Source of the DNA: Lachnospiraceae bacterium NE2001
Lineage (GTDB): Bacteria; Bacillota; Clostridia; Lachnospirales; Lachnospiraceae
Assembly (NCBI GenBank): GCA_900110635.1
Contig: FOEK01000012.1
Location: 51,023-115,022, forward strand
Reading direction: 5' to 3'
DNA: 64,000 bases
The notes under the pieces are model-generated. The model made no database searches. It was not told the origin of the DNA and worked only from the letters and a program-made list of their open reading frames with translations. The position numbers and the translations under genes are program-made. Shown here piece by piece: positions 37,380-46,489 of this stretch (position 1 is its first letter; each line of letters begins with the position of its first letter).

Positions 37380-38756
37380 TTACTCAACGTGTGGAAGCTT
37401 TGCAACGGATGCAGCAATCTCCTCGTCTGTTGGGATGTAGTCTGACATTTCACCATTGTTGTACTTCTCGTATGCAACCATATCGAAGTAGCCAGTACCT
37501 GTAAGACCAAATACGATTGTCTTCTCCTCACCTGTCTCCTTGCACTTAAGAGCCTCATCGATAGCAACTCTGATAGCGTGTGAGCTTTCAGGTGCAGGAA
37601 GGATACCCTCAACTCTTGCGAACTGCTCAGCAGCCTCAAATACAGAAGTCTGCTCTACGCTTGTAGCCTCCATATATCCATCATGATAGAGCTGTGAAAG
37701 TGTTGAGCTCATACCGTGGAAACGAAGTCCTCCAGCGTGGTTAGCTGATGGAATAAAGCTGCTGCCAAGTGTATACATCTTAGCAAGCGGACATATCATA
37801 CCAGTATCACAGAAGTCATAAGCATATGTACCTCTTGTGAAGCTTGGGCATGAAGCTGGCTCAACAGCTACGATTCTGTAATCAGCCTCGCCACGAAGCT
37901 TCTCGCCCATAAATGGAGCAATAAGTCCACCAAGGTTTGAACCACCACCTGCGCATCCGATAATGATATCAGGTGTGATTCCATATTTATCAAGTGCAGC
38001 CTTTGTCTCAAGACCGATAACTGACTGATGAAGAAGTACCTGATTAAGAACGCTGCCAAGTACATATCTATATCCTTCATTCTGTGTAGCAACCTCAACA
38101 GCCTCTGAAATAGCACAGCCCAGAGAACCTGTAGTTCCAGGATGCTCAGCAAGGATCTTCTTTCCTACTTCAGTTGTCTCTGATGGAGAAGGTGTAACAG
38201 AAGCGCCATAGGTTCTCATAACCTCACGTCTGAATGGCTTCTGCTCGTAAGAAACCTTAACCATAAATACCTTACAATCAAGATCAAAATATGAACAAGC
38301 CATTGAAAGAGCTGTACCCCACTGACCAGCTCCTGTCTCAGTTGTTACTCCCTTAAGGCCCTGCTTCTTAGCATAGTATGCCTGAGCGATAGCTGAGTTA
38401 AGCTTATGGCTTCCACTTGTGTTGTTACCCTCGAACTTGTAGTAGATCTTAGCAGGTGTGCCAAGCTTCTTCTCAAGGCAGTATGCTCTTACAAGTGGTG
38501 ATGGTCTATACATCTTATAGAAATCTCTGATCTCAGTAGGGATTTCGATATAAGGAGTTGTATCATCAAGCTCCTGTGCAACCAGCTCCTCACAGAATAT
38601 AGGAGAAAGCTCCTCTGCTGTAAGTGGCTGACCAGTACCAGGATTAAGCAGTGGTGCTGGCTTATTCTTCATATCTGCTCTGAGGTTATACCAAGCTGTT
38701 GGCATCTCACTCTCTTCCAGATATATCTTATACGGAATCTTCTTTTCTTCTGACAT
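37380..38756 (-). CDS. trpB: TrpB2-type tryptophan synthase beta chain (PLP enzyme)
   Basis: A 458-residue protein, longer than standard TrpB (about 400), as is usual for the TrpB2 branch. PLP-binding lysine in GNNTSGSHKLNSAIAQA, phosphate loop GCAGGGSNLGG, TETGAGQWGTALSMAC, and a C-terminal VFGLTGTGYFDM serine-rich replacement region. It makes tryptophan from indole and serine; TrpB2 enzymes often act without TrpA and may salvage indole. No trpA or other trp genes are near. A tRNA-Trp T-box upstream (38770-39078) confirms the link to tryptophan. Confidence 0.93.
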   Translation of the reverse strand: MSEEKKIPYKIYLEESEMPTAWYNLRADMKNKPAPLLNPGTGQPLTAEELSPIFCEELVAQELDDTTPYIEIPTEIRDFYKMYRPSPLVRAYCLEKKLGTPAKIYYKFEGNNTSGSHKLNSAIAQAYYAKKQGLKGVTTETGAGQWGTALSMACSYFDLDCKVFMVKVSYEQKPFRREVMRTYGASVTPSPSETTEVGKKILAEHPGTTGSLGCAISEAVEVATQNEGYRYVLGSVLNQVLLHQSVIGLETKAALDKYGITPDIIIGCAGGGSNLGGLIAPFMGEKLRGEADYRIVAVEPASCPSFTRGTYAYDFCDTGMICPLAKMYTLGSSFIPSANHAGGLRFHGMSSTLSQLYHDGYMEATSVEQTSVFEAAEQFARVEGILPAPESSHAIRVAIDEALKCKETGEEKTIVFGLTGTGYFDMVAYEKYNNGEMSDYIPTDEEIAASVAKLPHVE

Positions 38757-38769
38757 TTTAGTAACCTCC

Positions 38770-39078
38770 TAAAATAATTTTTATATTTGGGACATAATAA
38801 AACCTGTCCCACAGTTTGTAACTACTGCTGGGACAGGTGTAAGTTCTTACCTGCGGTGCCACCCGGCTTGATGCACTAGGCATCCTCTTAACGCATACAA
38901 TAATATGCTGACTTTGTTAACGAAGGTTCAGTCTCCGTCTCCCATACTCTGCAAAAAAGCATTTCAGGTCGCCCTCTGAGGTCCATTCAATAAAACACTT
39001 AACACTGCCATCTCACCACCGGCAATTCTCTGTATAAAAGGAGGTCTTATCTACTTACTCCCCATCAACGGTTTACAA
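38770..39078 (-). ncRNA. T-box leader, tRNA-Trp specific, controlling trpB2
   Basis: The minus strand carries the T-box core GGGTGGCACCGCAGG (about 38850-38865) in the antiterminator. Then comes a strong terminator with ACCTGTCCCA/TGGGACAGGT arms followed by TTTTATT. Upstream, the Stem I end reads GAATGGACCTC, in which TGG followed by A sits where the specifier codon is expected; TGG is the tryptophan codon. Uncharged tRNA-Trp would stabilise the antiterminator and turn on trpB2. Confidence 0.92.
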
Positions 39079-39084
39079 TATAGG

Positions 39085-39114
39085 ATACTATCACTAGATA
39101 GCAATAAGTGTCAA
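39085..39114 (-). promoter_or_regulatory. trpB2 promoter
   Basis: TTGACA (39109-39114), an 18-bp spacer and TAGTAT (39085-39090) on the minus strand, directly before the T-box. Confidence 0.75.
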
Positions 39115-39138
39115 TACTATTTTGAAAAACTTAGTCGG

Positions 39139-41571
39139 CTATTTTGAAAATACTTCGTCAGCATATCGGACGGTAGCCATTGCGTCCTTGGCATAGCAGT
39201 CTGCTCCGATGGCATCGGCGTATTCCTGAGTCATAACCGCTCCACCAACCACCACCTTGGTATCAGGCTTTTTCTCGCGTAGAAGCTTGATAGTATCCTC
39301 CATACTTACAACTGTTGTGGTCATCAGCGCGCTTAGTCCGATAAGCTTCACATCATCCTGCACCGCTCTGTCAACGATTGCTTCAGGCGGTACGTCCTTG
39401 CCCAGATCTATAACATCATAGCCGTAGTTTTCCAGCATAACCTTCACGATATTCTTTCCAATATCGTGGATATCGCCCTTAACTGTGGCAATGATAATCT
39501 TGCCCTTCAGCTCTCTTGGCTTTCCAGCCATTGATGCTTTTACTATTTCAAATGCAGCCTTAGCCGCATCTGCGCTCTGCAGAAGCTGAGGAAGGAAAAC
39601 TGTACCCTTCTCAAAGCCTTTACCTACTTTGTCCAATGCAGGAATAAGTTCAGAATTAATTATCTCCAGCGGATCAGCAGTCTTCATGGCTTCTTTCATC
39701 GCTGTTTCTGCCACTCCAGCCATACCTCGTTCTATAGCATTTCCAAGAGAAGAGCCCTTACCGGCTCCATCAGCTGTCCCCTGACCTGAGCCACCACCAG
39801 CTCCAGCCTGTCCAGAAGCACCACCAGTTGATACTGTAGACAGACTCGCATTTGCATAAGCCTCAATAAATCCCATACACTGCGGATCCATATCTGACAG
39901 TGCCAGGAATGATCTGTAGGACACCATCATCTGCTGATTGTTTGGATTCATTATGGCAAAACTGAGCCCCATCTGCATTGCCATAGTTAGGAAGTAAGAA
40001 TTGATCACCTGTCTCTGAGGAAGGCCAAATGATATATTTGACACACCCAGTATAGTGTGACCGTGATAGTCATCACGAATCCTTCGAAGAGTTTCCAACG
40101 TGGTTACAGCCGATGATGAATCAGAAGAAATAGTCATACAGAGACCATCTATTACGATATCCTTACGAGGTATCCCGTACTCATCTGCCGCCCTGTATAT
40201 CTTCTCCGCCACAGCTATACGTCCATCTGCTGTAGCAGGGATTCCATCCTCGTCAAGTGCAAGGCCGACCAGCACACCACCATACTTTTTAACCAGTGGC
40301 ATAACCATTTCTATGACCTCTCTCTTTCCATTTACAGAGTTGATCATAGCTTTACCATTATAATATCTAAGACCCTGTTCCAGCGCCTCAGGATCTGTTG
40401 TATCCAGCTGAAGCGGAAGCCCGGTAACACCCTGGAGCTTAGTCACCACCTCGCGCATCATTTTAGGCTCATCTATTTCCGGAAGTCCGACATTTACATC
40501 CAGGATATCAGCACCAGCATCCTCCTGCTCTAGTCCCTGAGACAGGATATAATCTATATCTGCATCACGGAGTGCCTGCTGGAATCTCTTTTTTCCTGTA
40601 GGATTGATCCTTTCACCAATAATAATTGGCTTTCTGTCACAGGTTACTGCCTGGCAAAATGAAGTAACCACCGTCAGATCCTTCGCTGTGTTAGGCCTAA
40701 ACTCTTTAGCCTTCACCTTCTCAACCGTCTGACGAATATGCTCTGGCGTTGTACCACAGCAGCCGCCCAACACCTGGACACCCATATCTGCTATCTTACT
40801 CATAATAGTAGAAAACTCTTCGGGACCAACGTCGAAGACAGTCTTGCCGCCTTCTGTTCTAGGAAGTCCGGCATTTGGATTTACTACAATAGGGACGGAT
40901 GCCACTTCGGTCATACGCTTAACCATCGGAATCATCAGATCAGGTCCCAGGCTGCAGTTCAGACCAAGGGCGTCTACTCCGAGACCCTCCAGCATAGCAA
41001 CGGTAGAGTCAACATTTCCACCTGTCAGCATCTTTCCCTTCTGATCATAAACTGTTGTAACAATTACAGGAAGAGATGTACGCTCCTTTGCAGCAAGAAC
41101 TGCTGCCTTTGCCTCATAGCTGTCACTCATGGTCTCGATCAGGATAAGGTCACCGCCAGCCTTCTCTCCGGCCGCCATTACCTCTCCAAAAACTTCAACA
41201 GCCTTGTCAAAGCTAAGGTCGCCCATTGGCTCCAGAAGCTTTCCTGTTGGACCAATATCCACAGCTATATATGCATCTTCTCTGCCAGTATTTATACGCG
41301 CCTTCTTCGCTATCTCCACAGCAGCAGTCATGAGCTCTTCTACACGTCCTGGGAACTTAAAGCTGTTAAGGCCAAATGTATTCGTATTAAATATATTCGA
41401 GCCTGCCTTCAGATAACTCTCGTAAAGCTCCTGTATAATATCGGGATGATCTGTATTCCAGGTTTCAGGAAGCTCTCCTCCCTGGAGTCCTCGTTCCTGA
41501 AGGAAGGTACCAGTCCCACCATCGCAGAACAGCCACTCCTTACCAAGCCTTTCACGTAAATCCTTTTTCAT
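39139..41571 (-). CDS. metH: Cobalamin-dependent methionine synthase MetH lacking the activation domain
   Basis: An 810-residue protein, against about 1200 for full MetH. Domains in order: homocysteine methyltransferase (1 to about 290) with DGGTGTFLQERG, NCSLGPD and GGCCGTTPEHI zinc cysteines; pterin/methyltetrahydrofolate domain (about 310-590) with GERINPTGKKRF, DVNVG and INSVNGK; a Gly/Ala-rich linker (SGQAGAGGGSGQG); then the B12 cap and Rossmann domain (about 640-810) with DIHDIGKNIV, whose H702 ligates cobalt. The SAM-binding reactivation domain is absent and is encoded by the separate gene 77 bp upstream. Confidence 0.95.
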   Translation of the reverse strand: MKKDLRERLGKEWLFCDGGTGTFLQERGLQGGELPETWNTDHPDIIQELYESYLKAGSNIFNTNTFGLNSFKFPGRVEELMTAAVEIAKKARINTGREDAYIAVDIGPTGKLLEPMGDLSFDKAVEVFGEVMAAGEKAGGDLILIETMSDSYEAKAAVLAAKERTSLPVIVTTVYDQKGKMLTGGNVDSTVAMLEGLGVDALGLNCSLGPDLMIPMVKRMTEVASVPIVVNPNAGLPRTEGGKTVFDVGPEEFSTIMSKIADMGVQVLGGCCGTTPEHIRQTVEKVKAKEFRPNTAKDLTVVTSFCQAVTCDRKPIIIGERINPTGKKRFQQALRDADIDYILSQGLEQEDAGADILDVNVGLPEIDEPKMMREVVTKLQGVTGLPLQLDTTDPEALEQGLRYYNGKAMINSVNGKREVIEMVMPLVKKYGGVLVGLALDEDGIPATADGRIAVAEKIYRAADEYGIPRKDIVIDGLCMTISSDSSSAVTTLETLRRIRDDYHGHTILGVSNISFGLPQRQVINSYFLTMAMQMGLSFAIMNPNNQQMMVSYRSFLALSDMDPQCMGFIEAYANASLSTVSTGGASGQAGAGGGSGQGTADGAGKGSSLGNAIERGMAGVAETAMKEAMKTADPLEIINSELIPALDKVGKGFEKGTVFLPQLLQSADAAKAAFEIVKASMAGKPRELKGKIIIATVKGDIHDIGKNIVKVMLENYGYDVIDLGKDVPPEAIVDRAVQDDVKLIGLSALMTTTVVSMEDTIKLLREKKPDTKVVVGGAVMTQEYADAIGADCYAKDAMATVRYADEVFSK

Positions 41572-41591
41572 TCTATAATACCTCTCAAAAC

Positions 41592-41627
41592 AAAATGAGT
41601 CACTTTAACTATAAGGTGACTCATTTT
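41592..41627 (-). terminator. Stem-loop between the MetH activation gene and metH
   Basis: Perfect 12-bp stem AAAATGAGTCAC/GTGACTCATTTT with a 12-base loop, followed on the minus strand by TTTTGTTTTGAG. It lies 21 bp after the activation-domain gene stop and 20 bp before the metH start. It may be a partial terminator or processing site that sets the ratio of the two proteins. It is not a recognisable SAM or cobalamin riboswitch. Confidence 0.6.
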
Positions 41628-41648
41628 AACATATAGTATCATTTTTTT

Positions 41649-42350
41649 CTAGCGTGAGTAAGCGCATTTGCCAGCCATACTGCACTGCTCGCAGCCACTT
41701 CTCTCACAATTTGTATCTATTTCTGATAGTCCTATCACAGCAGTGATAGACTTGGTAGGTGTCATCAGCAGGCTATCTGACAGCGTAACACCTATCTTTT
41801 TCGGCATTTCCAGAATCCTTTCGAAGTCTTTCTGGACCTCCAGAGGAAAGTCTCCGTAACCCGGTGAAAATCTTGGTCTTGCATGAAGTCCTCTTGCCTT
41901 TGCCTCTTCAACTATCCTTATATTGATCTCGTCAGCCCAGGCCTCGGCCATAGCCGCTCCAACTGCCTGATATGTGTAGGCCTTCATCATATCACGGACC
42001 TCAGCCTTTCTCACCAGCATATCTGGTTCAGGACCAAGGGTTATGGCCATCATCACTATCTCAGCACATCCATCCAGGTTCTTCAGGAGATTGCCCGATT
42101 CCACCTTTATGCCTGAAAACTCACAGGATACATTCTTTTCTTTTGTGTTTCCCGTGCCATCCTCATTTGGAACCAGTTTAAAACTAAACTTCCACTCCAA
42201 CGGGAATGTCTTATAGATATACTTAGGATTCACCTGAGCCTGCATCTCTTCTATACATTCATCGATCAGCTGGCTGGTCTTTTCGTCTATCTCCTTAACG
42301 CCGTGGAAACCGAGATATCTCTCGACTTCCTTCTTGTTTACTTCTATCAT
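41649..42350 (-). CDS. Stand-alone MetH activation (SAM-binding) domain protein
   Basis: About 233 residues. It contains the MetH reactivation-domain signature RPRFSPGYGDFPLEVQKDF followed by LSDSLLMTPTKSITAVIGLS; the helical N-terminus has MAITLGPEPD and a C-terminal cysteine group (CERSGCEQCSMAGKC) typical of the stand-alone Clostridial form. It binds SAM to reductively remethylate inactive cob(II)alamin on MetH. ATG 42350 has AGG six bases upstream; the in-frame TTG before it is the ribosome-binding site itself. Confidence 0.92.
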   Translation of the reverse strand: MIEVNKKEVERYLGFHGVKEIDEKTSQLIDECIEEMQAQVNPKYIYKTFPLEWKFSFKLVPNEDGTGNTKEKNVSCEFSGIKVESGNLLKNLDGCAEIVMMAITLGPEPDMLVRKAEVRDMMKAYTYQAVGAAMAEAWADEINIRIVEEAKARGLHARPRFSPGYGDFPLEVQKDFERILEMPKKIGVTLSDSLLMTPTKSITAVIGLSEIDTNCERSGCEQCSMAGKCAYSR

Positions 42351-42391
42351 TTTATACCTCAATAATCTTAGGATTAAACCTTTTCACCTTT

Positions 42392-42793
42392 TTAGAAATC
42401 AAATGTTTCTGGAGCCGCGGTGAAGGAGCTAAATGTAGCTGTAGCATTCTGGAAGTAGAACACTTCTGTATTGCCATCATCCTCTGAATACATATTTCTC
42501 AGCTCTGGATAAGCGTCCAGCATAGAACTAACCGCCTCACGTCTATCATCAGCTATAAGCTCTCCAGATACACGAAGCCATACGCCATCCTTGAATACAC
42601 AGGCCTCAGCCTTTGGATTGGCATGAAGCTGCTTTGATACATCCTTTACCTTTCCAGTCTGGATATAAAGCTTACCTTCAAAGATATGTGCAGTACCAAA
42701 CGGTCTTACTCTTGGCTGATCCCCGTCAACTGTAGCAAGATAATATGTACCTGCCTCCTTCAAAAACTCTGCAACCTTATTAATATCTCCCAC
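42392..42793 (-). CDS. Pyridoxamine 5'-phosphate oxidase-like FMN-binding protein
   Basis: A 133-residue split-barrel protein: YYLATVDGDQPRVRPFGTAHIFEGKLYIQTGKVKDV and ACVFKDGVWLRVSGELI are characteristic of the small PNPOx-like group that binds FMN or F420. The conserved arginines that hold the flavin phosphate are present. Actual substrate unknown; many family members reduce small molecules or haem derivatives. Confidence 0.85.
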   Translation of the reverse strand: MGDINKVAEFLKEAGTYYLATVDGDQPRVRPFGTAHIFEGKLYIQTGKVKDVSKQLHANPKAEACVFKDGVWLRVSGELIADDRREAVSSMLDAYPELRNMYSEDDGNTEVFYFQNATATFSSFTAAPETFDF

Positions 42794-42836
42794 TTCTTCT
42801 TACCTCCATTTATCTTTTTTATTTCAACATATTTAT

Positions 42837-42923
42837 TCAATATGTTTTATGCTCTTTCTTAAAACGGGCTTTATCCTCAAACATAGCTTCATCTGCACGT
42901 TTAAATACCTGCTCAACAGACAT
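42837..42923 (-). pseudogene. C-terminal remnant of a GGDEF protein
   Basis: A 28-codon frame, MSVEQVFKRADEAMFEDK then ARFKKEHKTY and stop, matches the last helix of GGDEF domains (the FKRADEAMYxxK pattern). No GGDEF core remains upstream; a stop codon directly precedes it and the HD gene ends 10 bp before it. It is most likely the tail of a deleted diguanylate cyclase. Confidence 0.6.
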
Positions 42924-42932
42924 TTAATATAG

Positions 42933-43508
42933 CTATTGCATTTCATTATTCAATTCTTCTATATATGACTCTATGAACAGATGACGCTCTTCAGCAATTT
43001 TCAGTGCTTCCGGAGTATTCATCTGATCTTTAAGCAGCAGGAGCTTCTCATAAAAATGCTTTGAAGAATCCTCTATGGTCCGCCCGTGCTTTCCTCCGTA
43101 GGAGAAGGTTCTGGCTATCCCTATAGCTCCCAGAGCATCCAGCCTGTCTGCATCCTGAACTATAAATCCCTCCAGAGTATCAGGCTTCCTGCCCTTATTC
43201 TTGCTAAAGGATACTGAGTTTATGACTTCACATATTTGATCAATAATCTCTTCGTCCAATTCCTGTTTTATTAGAAAAGCCCTGGCATTAGCATTATTTT
43301 CCGTATTAAATAGCTTATGGTCATCAGCATCGTGAAGCAGTGCCGCTAGTCTGACAACCAGAATATCAGCTTCTGGATAGGAATCCGCCAGTCTTACTGC
43401 CATCCTGTAAACTCTCATTGTATGACTGAGATCGTGACCATCGGCATTTCCCTTAAACAGCTCAGTGATATAATCAATGGCTTTATTTATTATATTCTCC
43501 ATCATCAT
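42933..43508 (-). CDS. HD-domain phosphohydrolase
   Basis: About 191 residues. The HD motif set is HDLSHTMRVYRMA, LAALLHDADDHK and IVQDADRLDALGAIGIAR, typical of small metal-dependent HD hydrolases acting on nucleotides or phosphoesters. ATG 43508 (MMMENIINKA) has GAGAGAAGAT just upstream; the nine codons before it overlap the previous gene. It follows the AmmeMemoRadiSam radical SAM gene with its ribosome-binding site inside that gene, so it is part of that operon. Substrate unknown. Confidence 0.85.
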   Translation of the reverse strand: MMMENIINKAIDYITELFKGNADGHDLSHTMRVYRMAVRLADSYPEADILVVRLAALLHDADDHKLFNTENNANARAFLIKQELDEEIIDQICEVINSVSFSKNKGRKPDTLEGFIVQDADRLDALGAIGIARTFSYGGKHGRTIEDSSKHFYEKLLLLKDQMNTPEALKIAEERHLFIESYIEELNNEMQ

Positions 43509-43534
43509 ATCTTCTCTCGAATCACCAATCAGCA

Positions 43535-44422
43535 TTAACAGTTCCCCGTATAAACAAACTTTAGGTTTTCTCTGGCTACATCAGCAAGTCTGTAAACCTT
43601 GCTCACATCAGTTGCCGCCCTGTCAGTCATATGAAAACGAGGGAAAAACCTTGATATATGCAGTGGAACATTTTTTCCTATAACATTTCCTCTGCCATCC
43701 TTAAGTGATGAAATCCACTTAGTCAGCTCGCGCATTTCTTCCTCAGAATCATTTTCTCCAGGAATAATAAGCGTGGTCAGTTCAACGTGTGCATCCTTCA
43801 CAGCACGTTCTATAAAGTTCATAACCATTCTGCGATCACCGCCTAAAAGGTTGCGATAGTACTCATCTGTAAATCCTTTTAGGTCTATATTCATTGCGTC
43901 GATATATGGAAGTATCTCCTCGAGGACCTCCAGCTCTGCAGTACCATTTGACACCAGCACATTTTTCATGCCCCGTTCCTTCACCAGCTTCGCAGAGTCT
44001 CTCACGAACTCATAACCTATCATGGGTTCATTATAGGTAAATGCTACACCGATATTCCCTGCAGGCACATACTCCTCAGCAATTTGCGCTAGCAGCTCAG
44101 GTGTGAAATAGTCAATTCCATGAACCCTAAGCTCTTCTTCATCCATTCGGCTATAAGATAGCGACAGCTCCGACCAGGATATATCTGAGTTCTGACAGAA
44201 GGGACAGCGAAGATTACAGCCATAGCTGCCCACCGAAAAGATCCTGCTTCCAGGACAGAATCTGGACAGAGGCTTCTTCTCTATAGGATCCAGAGAAAAT
44301 GCAGAAACCCATCCATAGTTCTGGGAAACAACCACCCCGTCTCTGCAGGTTCTTGCCCCACAGAAGCCTATGCCGCCTTCCTTTATCTCGCAGTGCCTGA
44401 AGCACACTTCACATCTGCCCAT
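43535..44422 (-). CDS. amrS: AmmeMemoRadiSam system radical SAM enzyme
   Basis: About 295 residues. The N-terminus has a cysteine cluster, MGRCEVCFRHC and GFCGAR, as seen in this family. The radical SAM motif is CNLRCPFCQN, preceded by SVGSYG. VAFTYNEPMIGYE and NVLVSNGTAELE follow, typical of the PflA-like subgroup. ATG 44422 has GGAGGAG five bases upstream. Its partner, the fused Memo-AMMECR1 protein, is the preceding gene. The reaction of this conserved three-part system is still unknown. Confidence 0.93.
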   Translation of the reverse strand: MGRCEVCFRHCEIKEGGIGFCGARTCRDGVVVSQNYGWVSAFSLDPIEKKPLSRFCPGSRIFSVGSYGCNLRCPFCQNSDISWSELSLSYSRMDEEELRVHGIDYFTPELLAQIAEEYVPAGNIGVAFTYNEPMIGYEFVRDSAKLVKERGMKNVLVSNGTAELEVLEEILPYIDAMNIDLKGFTDEYYRNLLGGDRRMVMNFIERAVKDAHVELTTLIIPGENDSEEEMRELTKWISSLKDGRGNVIGKNVPLHISRFFPRFHMTDRAATDVSKVYRLADVARENLKFVYTGNC

Positions 44423-44475
44423 ACCACTCCTCCAAAATCTTGACAAGCTCTGTCCTATTATCAAATCGTCAGATC

Positions 44476-45903
44476 TTATTTGTGACGGATGACTTCGAAA
44501 CGTTGCAGGCTGTAGTTATCTGTCGGCTTAATACCGCCCTTACGCATAGCGATGGATACCTGGGTATCCACATCATCTACTCCCTCAAGGTCTGGAAGCA
44601 GAAGTCCTCTTCTATGTCCACAGGTTACAATAACACCGTAACGCTTTACATCCAGCTGTTCTTTGCTATCTATATCCTCAGGTTCACCAAGTATATCCAC
44701 ATTTATCTCAAGCCACTTAAGCTCATCCTCTGTAATAGGATCAAATCTTGGATCTCTGGTAGAAGCACTTATTGCATTACTTACTATCTCCTGAGCAATA
44801 CAGGACGTTACAGGAGCGATAGTTCCTATACAGCCTCTAAGTTCACCATTCTTATGTATCGATACGAAAGCTCCAGCCCTTTTCTGGAAAATCTCCCTAG
44901 GCAGTTCCTTTAACACATCATCTGGAATATCCCTTGGAATAACCAGCTTCTTACCGTCAACTATATAGCTTTCAAGCGATGCACGAGCAAGCTTTACATA
45001 CCCATCAGACTTTGCCGCCTCAGCATCAAGTCTCGCCATCAGCTGATCCAGAAAGCACCTGTCAGGATTCTTCTCTATTTCCCCCGCTATCACTTCCGGC
45101 TGCTCCTTGGGATAGAAGGTGGCAATACCGTATCCTACTCCGGTCACATCCTGATGAGACAGGACTGTTGCCTCTACATCTATTCCATCAAACGCTCCTG
45201 CCATTATAACAAAGGATCTGTGACCACACTCAGCTGCCTTGTCGCAGAAATCGTCATCGAAGTCCAGCATTTCACCAAAAGCGGCACGCCCAGCCACATC
45301 CATAATCCTCTTATCATATACAGGTCCTTCAGGTGCAAATCCATACGGACCATAATCCTGCAGTTTATGAGACAGGTCTCCAGACGCAACAAATACCGCC
45401 TTACGTCCCACTTCATTTACAGCTTCCTGTATGTGGATTCCCAGCTGATAATGATCCACCAGTGAAAGACCTGAAAGACCTATCCTGACAATCTGGCCTT
45501 CCTTATAATGCTTTCGAATAAAGTAAAGCGGAACCATGGTACCGTGATCTAATTCACTTTCCTTCTCCCCTTCAATCCCTGCAGGAAAGTCTTCGTCAAA
45601 AGCTATATCCAGAATACTATTAACCAGATCATAGTCATATATCTCTTCAAACCTCACATTTGGTGCCCTAAACGCACCAAAATCTCCGACAGCATTTCTG
45701 CCCGGAGATATATGGAAATAATTTGAATACATAGTCGAATGCGGACTAGTGATAATAATCGTATCAGGCTCAATCTCTGCAATCTCACGACCCACACGTT
45801 CGTATGCTTCTATCGTTTCTTTAATTTTTGCTTCGCTTCCACGACCGATATCAGGAACGATCATCGGTGGATGCGGTACCATAAATGCTGCTACAATCCC
45901 CAT
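44476..45903 (-). CDS. AmmeMemoRadiSam system fused Memo and AMMECR1 protein
   Basis: A 475-residue fusion. Residues 1 to about 270 are a Memo/LigB-like dioxygenase fold: AAFMVPHPPMIVPDIGRG, ITSPHSTMYSNYFHIS, ELDHGTMVPLYFIRKHY and FVASGDLSHKLQDYGPYGF, with the metal-type histidines. Residues from about 285 on are AMMECR1: AFVSIHKNGELRGCIGTI (the diagnostic LRGCIG) and RDPRFDPI. Together with the downstream radical SAM gene this is the complete AmmeMemoRadiSam set. These proteins have eukaryotic relatives, but the bacterial function is unknown. Confidence 0.95.
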   Translation of the reverse strand: MGIVAAFMVPHPPMIVPDIGRGSEAKIKETIEAYERVGREIAEIEPDTIIITSPHSTMYSNYFHISPGRNAVGDFGAFRAPNVRFEEIYDYDLVNSILDIAFDEDFPAGIEGEKESELDHGTMVPLYFIRKHYKEGQIVRIGLSGLSLVDHYQLGIHIQEAVNEVGRKAVFVASGDLSHKLQDYGPYGFAPEGPVYDKRIMDVAGRAAFGEMLDFDDDFCDKAAECGHRSFVIMAGAFDGIDVEATVLSHQDVTGVGYGIATFYPKEQPEVIAGEIEKNPDRCFLDQLMARLDAEAAKSDGYVKLARASLESYIVDGKKLVIPRDIPDDVLKELPREIFQKRAGAFVSIHKNGELRGCIGTIAPVTSCIAQEIVSNAISASTRDPRFDPITEDELKWLEINVDILGEPEDIDSKEQLDVKRYGVIVTCGHRRGLLLPDLEGVDDVDTQVSIAMRKGGIKPTDNYSLQRFEVIRHK

Positions 45904-46010
45904 ATTATACCCCCATTATCTTTATTACCTTCTTCTAGTAATTACAAAAAGCATCTAGACAAAATATAACATATTCCAGGTACTATTTCACTAGGTTTAT
46001 CACAGCAAGC

Positions 46011-46430
46011 TTATTTCATTTTTTTAACTGCATCAGCCATCTTCAGAAAATCCTTAGCTTTGAGGATAGCAAGTCCCTGACCTTCATCACCAAGAACGAT
46101 CAGATGGTCCCCAGACTCAATCTTAAAAAGCTTTCTCGCTTTAGCCGGTATAACAATCTGTCCCTTCTCACCAACTGTAACCATACCGAATATATGCTTG
46201 CCCTTTGGAGCAACGCCCATCCCCATGTTGTCCTCAGGATCATAGTTGGCAAGATCATCAAGGGACACGCCAAATGCATCTGCTATCGCTTTACTTCTTT
46301 CGAGATCAGGCACACTATCTCCCGACTCCCACTTGGCTATCGCCTGACGGGTAACCCCCACCGCCTCAGCCAGTTCTTCCTGAGTCATATCATTTAACTT
46401 CCTAAGCTGCACCAAGTTTTCACTAAACAT
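46011..46430 (-). CDS. XRE-AbrB two-domain transcriptional regulator
   Basis: About 139 residues. N-terminal XRE helix-turn-helix (MTQEELAEAVGVTRQAIAKW) followed by a C-terminal SpoVT/AbrB swapped hairpin (GQIVIPAKARKLFKIESGDHLIVLGDEG). This combination is common in Clostridia as small transition-type regulators. ATG 46430 has AAAGGAGG six bases upstream. The target is unknown; the next gene, an acyltransferase, is separated by a hairpin repeat. Confidence 0.88.
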   Translation of the reverse strand: MFSENLVQLRKLNDMTQEELAEAVGVTRQAIAKWESGDSVPDLERSKAIADAFGVSLDDLANYDPEDNMGMGVAPKGKHIFGMVTVGEKGQIVIPAKARKLFKIESGDHLIVLGDEGQGLAILKAKDFLKMADAVKKMK

Positions 46431-46447
46431 CACTTACCTCCTTTATT

Positions 46448-46480
46448 TTGGTGCAGTGGGGTCCGTCCCCATTGCACCAA
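46448..46480. repeat. Perfect hairpin repeat TTGGTGCA-TGGGG / CCCCA-TGCACCAA
   Basis: A 14-bp stem with one G/A difference and loop TCCGT, followed by GGTCTGTCCC that overlaps the acyltransferase stop codon. The same ends and the TCTGTCCCC element appear at 7384-7491. GC-rich against its surroundings. Confidence 0.8.
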
Positions 46481-46489
46481 GGTCTGTCC

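Noticed and set aside
38770..39078. tRNA gene suggested by the GGTGGCACC stretch
   Set aside because: The sequence is the T-box antiterminator followed by a terminator, with no cloverleaf.
40738..41559. 273-codon plus-strand ORF opposite metH
   Set aside because: It lies antisense inside a well-conserved gene and has no recognisable domain.
41572..41648. SAM or cobalamin riboswitch before metH
   Set aside because: Only one simple 12-bp stem is present, far too short for either class.
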